Source: Chlamydiales bacterium (GTDB taxonomy: Bacteria; Chlamydiota; Chlamydiia; Chlamydiales; FEN-1388). Taken from it: a DNA stretch of 22,792 nt. The notes under the pieces were generated by a model. The model was not told where the DNA came from. It made no database searches and worked only from the letters and a program-made list of their open reading frames with translations. Position 1 is the stretch's first letter. Each line of letters begins with the position of its first letter. The stretch is taken from positions 1 to 22,792 of the forward strand of contig JAJFUY010000064.1 of assembly GCA_021372185.1 (NCBI GenBank), written 5' to 3'. The translations under genes and the position numbers were made by a program. Positions 1 through 6,653 of this stretch are shown in pieces.

Positions 1-554
1 GCCACAACTTCTGGGATAGGGCCTTTATTTTCTAACCAGTTTCCAACACTATTGTAGGTAAGCTTTCCCCAGTTGTGCACGATTCCGGTAAAAATTTCTG
101 AGTTCTGTGCTATGCCATCTTTAATCTGAATTTTTACAATCACAGCACATCTATCAGCTTGATCTTTAAGAGAGGTAAAGTCACATGAAAGTTTATCAGG
201 CAGCATCGGAAAAATTCTGGCGGGCGTATAAATAGACGTGGTGTTTTTTTGCGCGTGAATATCTAAATGTGAGTCTTTGGGCACTAGCGCGCTTACATCG
301 GCAATTGCCACCCACAATAATATAGAGCCATCAGGGGCTTTTTCTGCGTAGGTAAGCTGGTCTAAGTCCATCGAGGTGTCGTTGTCAATAGAACACCATA
401 CATAAGAACGAAGATCTCTATTTTGTGGTTGGGGGCTGCTTGGTTGAGTAATTTGATCAAGCTGCTCCATTGCCTCAAAAGAAAATTCTGGCTCTAGACC
501 TCGCTCAATAACTATTCGTTTAGCAATTTCTGCTAGTTGTGATGATGTGCTCAC
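1..554 (-). CDS. RNase II-family (RNB domain) exoribonuclease, 3' end outside window
   Basis: The N-terminal 184 residues of a 3'-5' exoribonuclease are present; the gene continues past the left edge. I assigned a GTG start at 552-554: GAGG lies six bases upstream and an in-frame TGA sits two codons before it, so no longer start is possible. The RNB signature is at about residues 55-66 (SIDNDTSMDLDQ), which supplies three of the four metal-binding acidic residues of RNase II (D57, D63, D65); the fourth position is Gln. A second family stretch, ARIFPMLPDKLS, lies near residue 112. Only about 50 residues precede the RNB motif, so the two N-terminal cold-shock domains of classical RNase II/RNase R are missing. 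This matches the short RNB subfamily seen in several bacterial phyla (family knowledge). The gene lies 31 bases downstream of the 2H-like gene on the same strand and probably shares its transcript. Domain assignment is solid; substrate is unknown. Confidence 0.85.
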   Translation of the reverse strand, partial: MSTSSQLAEIAKRIVIERGLEPEFSFEAMEQLDQITQPSSPQPQNRDLRSYVWCSIDNDTSMDLDQLTYAEKAPDGSILLWVAIADVSALVPKDSHLDIHAQKNTTSIYTPARIFPMLPDKLSCDFTSLKDQADRCAVIVKIQIKDGIAQNSEIFTGIVHNWGKLTYNSVGNWLENKGPIPEVV

Positions 555-585
555 GGCTCACCTCAAAATAGAGCCTTTATACTGC

Positions 586-1077
586 TTAGCGTTCTTTTTT
601 GGCGATGGAAATATGAAAGGCATGGCCTTTGAGAAGGGGCTTACAGCCATATTTTTTTCTGAGGTCTTCTAGCTCGCTAGATTGTACTTCTAATATGATG
701 TAGGTGGCATTATGTGTATGTACGCGTTCTATTTTTATGGGAGTAAAGTGAAATGCCTGGCCAAGTTCAGTTGGCCGTACCCTCTCATCGCCATAAAACA
801 CGCTGATATGAGCCCCGGGAGATTGCATACCCCGATAATAGGGCGGCTTTTTAAACCCATGTGGCACATCAAGCATAGGAAATAACGTGTTAATATACCC
901 ACCATCTACCTGGAGGTAGACAAACCCGTCCTCTTTTTGTTTAAGAACACCAGAATGCGGAAGTTTGTCTGTAGCATACTCGACAACAGTGTGCTCAACA
1001 GAACTTTTATGAGGCAAGTAGTTCCAAACGACAAGGCAAATAATGCTAACAAGTGCATAAAGAATTTTCGTTTTCAT
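586..1077 (-). CDS. Membrane-anchored 2H-phosphoesterase-like protein
   Basis: A 163-residue protein. Residues 4-20 form one hydrophobic segment after Lys2/Lys4, a signal peptide or N-terminal anchor, so the rest probably acts outside the cytoplasm. The C-terminal half has two H-x-S-hydrophobic motifs, HISV (H90, S92) and HISI (H155, S157), about 65 residues apart and each following a small stretch that could be a beta strand. Two H-x-T/S-x motifs are the signature of the 2H phosphoesterase superfamily (LigT, cyclic phosphodiesterases), which open 2',3'-cyclic or related phosphodiesters. The 2H call is inferred from these motifs and protein size; I do not recognise a closer family. A downstream RNase gene would fit an RNA-end role, but the export signal argues against a cytoplasmic RNA substrate. 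The start is ATG at 1077, with a GGGG run four bases upstream. Confidence 0.6.
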   Translation of the reverse strand: MKTKILYALVSIICLVVWNYLPHKSSVEHTVVEYATDKLPHSGVLKQKEDGFVYLQVDGGYINTLFPMLDVPHGFKKPPYYRGMQSPGAHISVFYGDERVRPTELGQAFHFTPIKIERVHTHNATYIILEVQSSELEDLRKKYGCKPLLKGHAFHISIAKKER

Positions 1078-1174
1078 ACCCCGACTCTATCCTAAACCAA
1101 CCAATTGAAGAAATCAAAAAGAAGGGGCTAAGATTTCCTGTACCTGAATTGTTGTGACAAAATGATGAAAAACT

Positions 1175-1383
1175 GTTTGAGAGTCCGGAGGACGACTGAG
1201 AAAAGCCCACCGTGACCGAAGGGAACGGTGGGAGTCGGTAAAAAGTATAAGAGCCCGGTTTAGGGCGACTCAATCACGTGATTCAATCGCCCTCAGCCGG
1301 GCTCTAAGGTGCTCTATGCCTATTCCCACCGTTCCCTGTGGTCACGGTGGGCTTTGTTCAGTCGTCCTAAAGAACTCTAAAAC
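1175..1383. repeat. Nested palindromic element, family A copy 1 (209 bp)
   Basis: Nearly the whole stretch is an inverted repeat. The left arm (1175 to about 1238) and right arm (about 1321-1383) share GTTT(T)GAGAGT, GGACGACTGA, AGCCCACCGTGACC and GGGAACGGTGGG in opposite orientation. Each arm contains its own hairpin (CCCACCGT ... ACGGTGGG around a 3-base loop). Between them is a central stem at 1250-1305 (AGAGCCCGG ... CCGGGCTCT, then GGGCGA ... TCGCCC, centred on AATCACGTGATT). The A+T-rich spacers flanking the central stem do not match each other. A second copy lies at 17708-17923. It fills the space between two minus-strand genes and contains no credible gene. Confidence 0.9.
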
Positions 1384-1402
1384 AAGAATTAGTTTTGTCT
1401 AA

Positions 1403-2293
1403 CTATATGCTAGTGTTGAAAGCCTGTAACCTGTTTAGGGTTGTGGTGTCTTTGTGGGTTTGGGCCAATAGGAGTAATTTACTGATATCTATATTTGGAA
1501 CTTGCTTAAGGACGGTAAAGGCATAGTCTAGGTGTTCACGTCTTACTTCGGGGTCATATTGTTTGTATGCCATTTCCATGAGTTTGTGTACGCCTTTAGC
1601 TACGCTTTCTATTGGCATATCCGGAAAGTATTGCAAGAGGACGTTAGCAAGAACTGTTTTGTTGTTCTGATAGCTGCTGAGCACATATTCTAACACTTGG
1701 CCCATGTCGCTGGCTTTTACTTTCTGTAAAAAATTGTCCAAAAGGTAAGTGGAGGTTTGAGGCGTTCGAGAATGTTTAAGGGCCTCTATAATACCTTCTG
1801 TAGACCAGTCATTGCGGGAGTCAACGATGAGTTTTATGACAGGTTTATTATCGCATGCAACGGCAAACTTTAGAGATTTTTCCATCGTCGCCAGTGGGCG
1901 GTTAGGGTTTCTAGCAAGGTAGAGTGCTGCCACTTCCTGAGAGTGTGTTTTAAGTGATACTGACCATCGCCTTGAAGCCTCGGCAAGATAGCCCATTGGT
2001 CCACCAATAATAATCATGCGATTGGCCTTTGCTGCATCATTTTGTGCGTTCACAGAAAAGGTTGTGAGGTTGCCAATAACCGGAATCATAGCAATAAGAG
2101 CAGCTGACCTATCTTTAGAAAGTACATGAATTTTTACATCGTCTGTCCAAGAAGTGTTGAGGGGCGCTGCAGCATTATTTACTTTATGCACAAGCTGGTA
2201 GAGGAGGATGCCGGCATTTTTTACAGTACTCACAACGGGAATATAGTCTGTTACGCGATCTATTGATTTTACTAATTTTAAGTAATTTGTCAT
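1403..2293 (-). CDS. Lineage-specific hypothetical protein, possible effector
   Basis: 296 residues. I do not recognise a functional domain. The N-terminus (about residues 5-40: SIDRVTDYIPVVSTVKN followed by a hydrophobic stretch) resembles, from memory, the opening of many chlamydial proteins of unknown function. Two hydrophobic stretches follow, around residues 85-100 (AALIAMIPVIGNLTTFS) and 113-125 (MIIIGGPMGYLAEA), which could be membrane hairpins. The C-terminal 150 residues are soluble, alpha-helical looking and loosely repetitive, with no clear ankyrin or TPR consensus. AAGGGGA lies 5-6 bases before the ATG, so the start is well supported. It stands alone between a palindromic element and a decayed gene. 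A secreted or inclusion-membrane role is possible because of the hydrophobic segments but unproven. Confidence 0.75.
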   Translation of the reverse strand: MTNYLKLVKSIDRVTDYIPVVSTVKNAGILLYQLVHKVNNAAAPLNTSWTDDVKIHVLSKDRSAALIAMIPVIGNLTTFSVNAQNDAAKANRMIIIGGPMGYLAEASRRWSVSLKTHSQEVAALYLARNPNRPLATMEKSLKFAVACDNKPVIKLIVDSRNDWSTEGIIEALKHSRTPQTSTYLLDNFLQKVKASDMGQVLEYVLSSYQNNKTVLANVLLQYFPDMPIESVAKGVHKLMEMAYKQYDPEVRREHLDYAFTVLKQVPNIDISKLLLLAQTHKDTTTLNRLQAFNTSI

Positions 2294-2436
2294 AGAGTCC
2301 CCTTATTTTTTAAGAACTTACTATATATAAGAAATTAATTTAAGTAAATCTAAATTCTAAACGCTTGTGAAAAAAATTTACTTTTCAGTAGAGTTCTGGC
2401 AATAGAAAATTAAAACTTTGAAAAGAGGTGTTTTTT

Positions 2437-2838
2437 ATGCAAAAACTGTATTCATGGTTTTTAGTGTAGCTAGGAGCGCTTTTAATAAGTTCGGTTCTTT
2501 CGGCAAGTACTGTGTATATACGTAGCGATGGGCCAAATGATGGCGATGGCAGGTCTTGGGCTACTGCGTTTAATTCTATTGATGCAGCAATTGCGAACAT
2601 TCAAACATACCCAAATGACACAACCTTCTGGGTGGCAGCTGGTGTCTATTCACCACTAACTCCTTATTCTCCAGATGGTGTTTTAGGTGGGGCGGCAGGA
2701 AGTATGTTTGCTTCAGGCTTACAAACGTATGATTTACCAGATGGCGTAAAAATTTATGGCGGTTTTAAAGGAGACGAAAAAAGCCTTTCTGATCGACGCC
2801 AAATTCATAATCCAATTCTTGATGCATACGAGTATTGA
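2437..2838 (+). pseudogene. Decayed exported beta-helix (Pmp/adhesin-like) gene
   Basis: Reading from ATG 2437 (AGAGGTG just upstream) gives a typical signal peptide start, MQKLYSWFLV, then an in-frame TAG at 2467-2469. The frame continues as LGALLISSVLSAS, completing the signal peptide, and then VYIRSDGPNDGDGRSWATAF, WVAAGVYSP and GVKIYGGFKGDEKSLSDRR. This is the conserved first part of parallel beta-helix surface proteins (pattern xGxDGxSWAxAF, IWVAAGxYxP, VxIYGGFxGxExSLxxRD, xxxxxILD). The frame ends at TGA 2836-2838 straight after the ILD motif, where a normal member would continue for hundreds of residues. Two independent lesions, a nonsense codon inside the signal peptide and loss of the body, mark it as a pseudogene. 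The intact-looking ribosome site suggests recent decay. Confidence 0.8.
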
Positions 2839-2887
2839 ACGTTCGCGGAAGTTGTGGAAGTGATTGTTAAAAAGGTATGTGGTCGAA

Positions 2888-2937
2888 AATTAAGAGCGGT
2901 AAAAAATTACCGCACTCCAGAGCGAGCTTACGCTCGC
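2888..2937 (-). terminator. Paired hairpins, candidate terminator of the symporter-methylase-synthase operon
   Basis: Read on the minus strand after the stop at 2965: a stem GCGAGC-GTAA-GCTCGC (2922-2937), then GCGGTAA-TTTT-TTACCGC (2896-2913) followed by TCTTAATTTT. The second hairpin plus T-rich tail resembles an intrinsic terminator. On the plus strand it lies 58 bases after the decayed beta-helix gene. Confidence 0.45.
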
Positions 2938-2964
2938 AAGCTGCAAATGCCCAAACTTGATCTC

Positions 2965-3603
2965 TTATTTTGGCCAGTAGGATGGCGTAGGTGCTGAAAT
3001 TGAAATTTCAGCATGTGTGACAGGATGAGTAAACTTCATCGTATGGTGATGTAGAGCGATAGTATCTTGATAAAAGCCTTGGCGACTGTCATATTTTTTA
3101 TCACCTGCGACCGGATGACCAATCGCATGAAACTGCGCTCGTATCTGATGATAGCGGCCTGTAACTAAGTCTACAGATACAAGTGAATTTCCTTTTATAT
3201 TGGCAATCACCTTGTAGTGCAGTATAGATGGCTTGCCATCAGGCGCGACAAAGGCTTTATGATCATCATGCACAAGGTTGTGTGTAAGTGTACCCGTCTT
3301 TGGCATCACACTGCCTTCACATATGGCAAGATACGTTTTTTCAATTTTTCGCTCGCGCATCATCGCTTGCAGTCGGCTTAGGGCCTTTGAAGTTTTTGCA
3401 AAGAGCACAACCCCACTTGTTGGCTTATCTAGGCGATGAATAGGGTGTAGGTAGACGTTGCCGGGTTTATTGTGCGTTTTTTTGATGTAGGCTTTAGCCT
3501 CAATTTCTAGGCTGTGGCTGTTGTGTAAAGAGATTTGCGTTGCAAGGCCAGCTGGCTTATTAACGGCTAAGAGGTGGTTGTCTTCGTATAATACTTCAAC
3601 CAC
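2965..3603 (-). CDS. RluA-family RNA pseudouridine synthase
   Basis: 212 residues that cover just the catalytic domain. It opens with VLYEDNHLLAVNKPAGL (3-20), the standard RluA-family start. Motif II, HPIHRLDKPTSG (53-64), carries the catalytic Asp59, and GRYHQIRAQF (about 148-157) is the late family motif. It isomerises uridine to pseudouridine in rRNA or tRNA; which position cannot be told from sequence. There is no S4 RNA-binding domain at the N-terminus, so it is of the short RluA/TruC-like kind rather than RluC/RluD. Its start overlaps the methyltransferase gene upstream by 8 bases, indicating translational coupling in a three-gene operon (symporter, methyltransferase, synthase). Confidence 0.93.
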   Translation of the reverse strand: MVEVLYEDNHLLAVNKPAGLATQISLHNSHSLEIEAKAYIKKTHNKPGNVYLHPIHRLDKPTSGVVLFAKTSKALSRLQAMMRERKIEKTYLAICEGSVMPKTGTLTHNLVHDDHKAFVAPDGKPSILHYKVIANIKGNSLVSVDLVTGRYHQIRAQFHAIGHPVAGDKKYDSRQGFYQDTIALHHHTMKFTHPVTHAEISISAPTPSYWPK

Positions 3604-4417
3604 TTCGCTGTCTCACAGCTTCGTATAAGATCAACGTTGTTGCCATGGCTACGTTTAAAGAGTCAGCCGCGCCAAGCATTGGGATGCGTACTTGGATGTC
3701 AGCTTCATTCTTTAAAGCATCGCTTAATCCTAGCTGTTCAGTTCCTAAGGCAACAGCAACGGCTCGTGTCATATCAACTTGTGTATAGAGTCCGGTTGCT
3801 TGCGGCATAGCAGCAAGAATCTGTATGTTATGTTTTTTGAGCCAGGCGATGACTTCTTGGGTTGTAGCTTCTACTACAGGCACAGTAAAGAGTGTACCGC
3901 AGCTAGCGCGTACTACATTTGGGTTAAAGATATCTGTACAGCGGTTGGCAACGATAAGTGCTGTAACGCCGGCAGCATCTGATGAGCGTAAAATGGTGCC
4001 TAAATTACCTGGTTTTTCAATAGCTTCAGCAATGACAAATAATGGTGTTTTATTTTTGGCTACTAGGGCATCGAGTGTTGATAGGCCTTTACGCTCTTGC
4101 TTTGCTACGCCAATAAGGCCATCAGGGCGGTCACGGTATGACATCTTATGAAACACCTTGATAGACGTTTCGATAATCTGGCAGCCGGTAGATCTTGCTC
4201 GCTCGATAAGTTCAGGCTCATTTTCACCCAAAAAAAGCTCTGGGCAGATAAAGAGGCGGATAAGGGGAGCTTTGCCATCTAGTGCACGTAACAGCTCGCG
4301 GTAGCCTTCAATTAAAAAAAGCTCAAGCTTATCGCGTGAATTTCTATCACGAAGATGCACAACTTCTTTGATGCGCTCGTTGTCTACACTTGTAATAAGA
4401 AGGGTGTTGTTATTCAT
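3596..4417 (-). CDS. SpoU/TrmH-family RNA 2'-O-methyltransferase
   Basis: 273 residues. The N-terminal 100 residues form the substrate-binding part (ITSVDNERIKEVVHLRDR..., FLIEGYRELLRAL). The C-terminal SPOUT knot carries the three family motifs: ALIVAEAIEKPGNLGTILRS-type motif 1 (here FVIAEAIEKPGNLGTILRSS, about 127-146), the central FNPNVVRASCGTLFTVPVV (about 163-181) and LGTEQLGLS...RIPMLGAADSLNVAMATTLILYE (about 222-266). Such enzymes use S-adenosylmethionine to methylate ribose 2'-OH in rRNA or tRNA. The exact target is not recoverable from the sequence; its layout resembles 23S rRNA methyltransferases such as RlmB-type enzymes. It overlaps both neighbours by 8 bases. Confidence 0.93.
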   Translation of the reverse strand: MNNNTLLITSVDNERIKEVVHLRDRNSRDKLELFLIEGYRELLRALDGKAPLIRLFICPELFLGENEPELIERARSTGCQIIETSIKVFHKMSYRDRPDGLIGVAKQERKGLSTLDALVAKNKTPLFVIAEAIEKPGNLGTILRSSDAAGVTALIVANRCTDIFNPNVVRASCGTLFTVPVVEATTQEVIAWLKKHNIQILAAMPQATGLYTQVDMTRAVAVALGTEQLGLSDALKNEADIQVRIPMLGAADSLNVAMATTLILYEAVRQRSG

Positions 4418-5753
4418 AAGATGGCTCAGGCGCTCGCTTTGCTAGCATGATGCCAATAGCATATCCAATAGAAGATAAGATAAGAGGGATAAATAGGCCG
4501 ATAGTGCCATGAGAAAAGAGTTTTTCTTCTACAAAGCCCACACAGCCAAAGAGGCATGATAATTTTGCCGCAAGTAGCAAGTTTTTGCAGCGGTCTTTTA
4601 AGAATACAGCAGAAACAAGCGGGACAAAAAGACAGCCCACAGCCAGTTCATAGCTTGCAATCATCCAGCCAAAGATATTTGAAGAGAGTGTTGAGCCAAT
4701 AAGCGCTACAATACCTGTTGCAAAGGTGATGAGGCGAGGTTTAGATAGGCCGCCAAAGTCATTAGCAATATTTGAGCTGATGGCAGATAACAGTGAAGAT
4801 GCTGTTGAAATAACAGCTAGCAATACTGCACAAGCAGCAGCAGAAAAGATCACGCTATTAGTTGATAGTGATATAGCTTCCATAAAGCGGCTAGTTGAGA
4901 TGACATCTTGCGGGCTTTGGCGGCTTACCAGGCCAAAATAGACCGGGATAATGGCTAAGCAAAAGAGCACAAGAGATGCAGCAAGCGCCCCACGAGTTAC
5001 TGCCTGCTGGTTTTTGCCGGCAAAGCAGCGCTGCACCATGTCTTGCTCAATAAACATAAATAGAAATGGCATTACTAATAGTGCCAAGAGTTTTGGAGAA
5101 AACTCGGTCCAGTCACCGCTAGTTACACTAAATGCCGCTTCTATTGGAGGAGAAGAGGGTTGGCATAAAGTATAGCAAAAGGCACCAAGGAGTATAGCAA
5201 TCATTAAGGTAGCTTGAAGTAAGTCAGTCCAGACAACGGCTAAAAAGCCCCCTTGTGTGGTGTAGAGAATAACAACAAGCCATGAGGCCAAAAAGAGCCA
5301 CTGGCTATCTAGGCCCATAGAGCCCATAAATTTTTTTAAGGCAACAGCCTGAGCAATCAAAATTCCCGTCAGTGCCAATATAGAGAGCGCGGCAGCAAAT
5401 TTCTTAAGATTTGGGCTACCATAGTATGTCTCAAAAAGATCAGACGCTGTTGTAAGCTTTAGGCTCTGGAGCTTAGCGCCAAACCCAAGGCCCAATGCTA
5501 AAAAGCCAAGCGCCTGGCCAAGGGAGTAGAAAATACCAAAAAAGCCATGTTCAAATGAGGCTTCGGCTGTGCCTAATATAAACCCGCCGCCAACTTGTGT
5601 GGCAACAAAGGTCATCATAAGTAAAAACCAGCCCAAAGAGCGGTCGCCAAGGTAGTAGTCGCTAGATTTTTTAGCGGTTTTTGAAAAAATAAATCCCACA
5701 ACAAATGAGACGGCAAGTACAGCAATAAATGGAATAATGGAATAGTAATTCAT
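4410..5753 (-). CDS. Sodium:solute symporter family transporter
   Basis: 447 residues, strongly hydrophobic throughout, with about 12-13 possible membrane helices. Family signs: FFSKTAKKSSDYYLGDRSLGW-like opening near residues 23-42, the sodium-site region FVATQVGGGFILGTAEASFE (about 49-68), ASDLFETYYG (about 103-112) and YTTQGGFLAVVWTDLLQ (about 164-180). These are hallmarks of the SSS family (TC 2.A.21), which drives uptake of proline, pantothenate, sugars or similar solutes with Na+. The substrate cannot be deduced. No Shine-Dalgarno sequence is visible before the ATG. It is the promoter-proximal gene of an operon with two RNA-modification genes, with no obvious functional tie. The start region faces a long palindrome and gmhA on the other strand. 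Confidence 0.9.
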   Translation of the reverse strand: MNYYSIIPFIAVLAVSFVVGFIFSKTAKKSSDYYLGDRSLGWFLLMMTFVATQVGGGFILGTAEASFEHGFFGIFYSLGQALGFLALGLGFGAKLQSLKLTTASDLFETYYGSPNLKKFAAALSILALTGILIAQAVALKKFMGSMGLDSQWLFLASWLVVILYTTQGGFLAVVWTDLLQATLMIAILLGAFCYTLCQPSSPPIEAAFSVTSGDWTEFSPKLLALLVMPFLFMFIEQDMVQRCFAGKNQQAVTRGALAASLVLFCLAIIPVYFGLVSRQSPQDVISTSRFMEAISLSTNSVIFSAAACAVLLAVISTASSLLSAISSNIANDFGGLSKPRLITFATGIVALIGSTLSSNIFGWMIASYELAVGCLFVPLVSAVFLKDRCKNLLLAAKLSCLFGCVGFVEEKLFSHGTIGLFIPLILSSIGYAIGIMLAKRAPEPSYE

Positions 5754-5829
5754 GACAAAATTTTACGAAAATTTGCCTAATACTTCAACGAAAAAGGATG
5801 TTTAAATAATAATTTACGATAACGGTTGT

Positions 5830-5982
5830 GAAAAAATACAAAATACAATTTTCACCGCAGAGAAAAAACAGAGAGCAAGAGAGAGAAAACCGCTTCGCGA
5901 ATGTGAATACGCTCCATTCGCGAAGCGGTTTTCCTCAGCGTTCTCTGTTTTTTCTCTGCGGTGAAAATTGTATTTGTATTTT
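5830..5982. repeat. Long palindrome, family C copy 1
   Basis: The outer arms match almost base for base in inverse orientation: ATACAATTTTCACCGCAGAG and AAAAAACAGAGA on the left (5831-5873) against TCTCTGTTTTTTCTCTGCGG and TGAAAATTGTAT on the right (5942-5975). The core is a perfect 18-bp stem, AAAACCGCTTCGCGAATG (5886-5903) against 5915-5932, with an 11-base loop. It sits between two divergent operons, leaving only 53 bases for a promoter before gmhA. A degenerate relative of the outer arm (ACCGCAGAGAAAAA) occurs at 10690. Confidence 0.9.
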
Positions 5983-5998
5983 GAAAAAAGAATGGTTC

Positions 5999-6027
5999 TT
6001 GAATCATATCTTTATACCCGGTATTCT
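5999..6027 (+). promoter_or_regulatory. Candidate sigma-70-type promoter for gmhA-lpxK
   Basis: TTGAAT (5999-6004) and TATTCT (6022-6027) are separated by 17 bases, lying in the only non-palindromic stretch between family C copy 1 and gmhA. The expected transcript start would fall within a few bases of the gmhA ATG at 6036, which has no Shine-Dalgarno sequence, so the mRNA may be leaderless. Consensus match is moderate. Confidence 0.35.
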
Positions 6028-6035
6028 TTAGCCTT

Positions 6036-6653
6036 ATGTACCGTAATGAGTTAGAACAATCACTATCTGATGCCATTTTGGCAATACAGCAGCTAAAAGA
6101 TGAGCATAACATGTTGTTTATTCAACAGGCAGCTCACATGATAGCTACCTGTTTTGTCAACGGCCACAAGCTTATTTTGGCCGGTAACGGCGGAAGTTTA
6201 TGTGATGCGAGCCACTTTGCCGAAGAGCTCACGGGCCTTTTTAGAGAAAAACGCCGCGCACTTCCGGCTATAGTGCTCTCAGAGCCCGGACATCTCACCT
6301 GTGTTGGCAATGACTTAGGCTATGAAAAAGTCTTTTCTCGCGGAGTAGAGGCCTTTGGTAAAAAAGGTGATGTCTTTATTGGCCTTACTACAAGCGGCAA
6401 TTCTAGCAATATTATCCATGCCTTCACCCGTGCTAAAGATTTGGGCCTGCAAACGATAGCATTTTTGGGTAAAGACGGCGGCCAGCTTAAAGGCGTGGCT
6501 GACTTAGAACTTATTATTAGTGGCTTTACATATTCTGATAGAATCCAAGAAGCTCACATGACAGCTATTCACATTATCATCGAACTTATGGAGCGCGAGC
6601 TATTTGAATCACACACGCTCGTGAAAACGCTATATGAAGGCGCCTCGGTGTAG
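6036..6653 (+). CDS. gmhA: Sedoheptulose-7-phosphate isomerase (GmhA)
   Basis: 205 residues with one SIS sugar-isomerase domain. It converts sedoheptulose 7-phosphate to glycero-manno-heptose 7-phosphate, the first step toward ADP-heptose of the LPS inner core, in the cytoplasm. Visible motifs: LAGNGGSLCDASHFAEELTG (48-67) with H60 and E64, TTSGNSSN (118-125), and SDRIQEAHMTAIHIIIE (167-183) with Q171 and H179. These align with the E. coli GmhA active-site residues H61, E65, Q172 and H180 by constant offset. It overlaps lpxK by 20 bases, forming a surface-glycolipid operon. Chlamydia itself lacks heptose in its LPS, so this gene separates the organism from that genus. ATG at 6036 has no ribosome-binding site; no alternative in-frame start precedes the conserved part. 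Confidence 0.93.
   Translation: MYRNELEQSLSDAILAIQQLKDEHNMLFIQQAAHMIATCFVNGHKLILAGNGGSLCDASHFAEELTGLFREKRRALPAIVLSEPGHLTCVGNDLGYEKVFSRGVEAFGKKGDVFIGLTTSGNSSNIIHAFTRAKDLGLQTIAFLGKDGGQLKGVADLELIISGFTYSDRIQEAHMTAIHIIIELMERELFESHTLVKTLYEGASV

Noticed and set aside
1046..1273. Open frame covering the left half of palindrome family A copy 1
   Set aside because: It simply translates the repeat; low-complexity Ser-rich product without start signals.
2467..2469. TAG in the signal peptide as a possible recoded codon
   Set aside because: No recoding signal is visible and the gene is also truncated at its 3' end, so decay is simpler.
2839..2990. Continuation of an open frame after the TGA of the beta-helix gene, tested as stop readthrough
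   Set aside because: The downstream translation is Lys/Arg-rich, lacks beta-helix pattern and runs through terminator-like hairpins.
5852..6112. Minus-strand open frame opposite the start of gmhA
   Set aside because: It reads through the family C palindrome and antisense to a clear gene.
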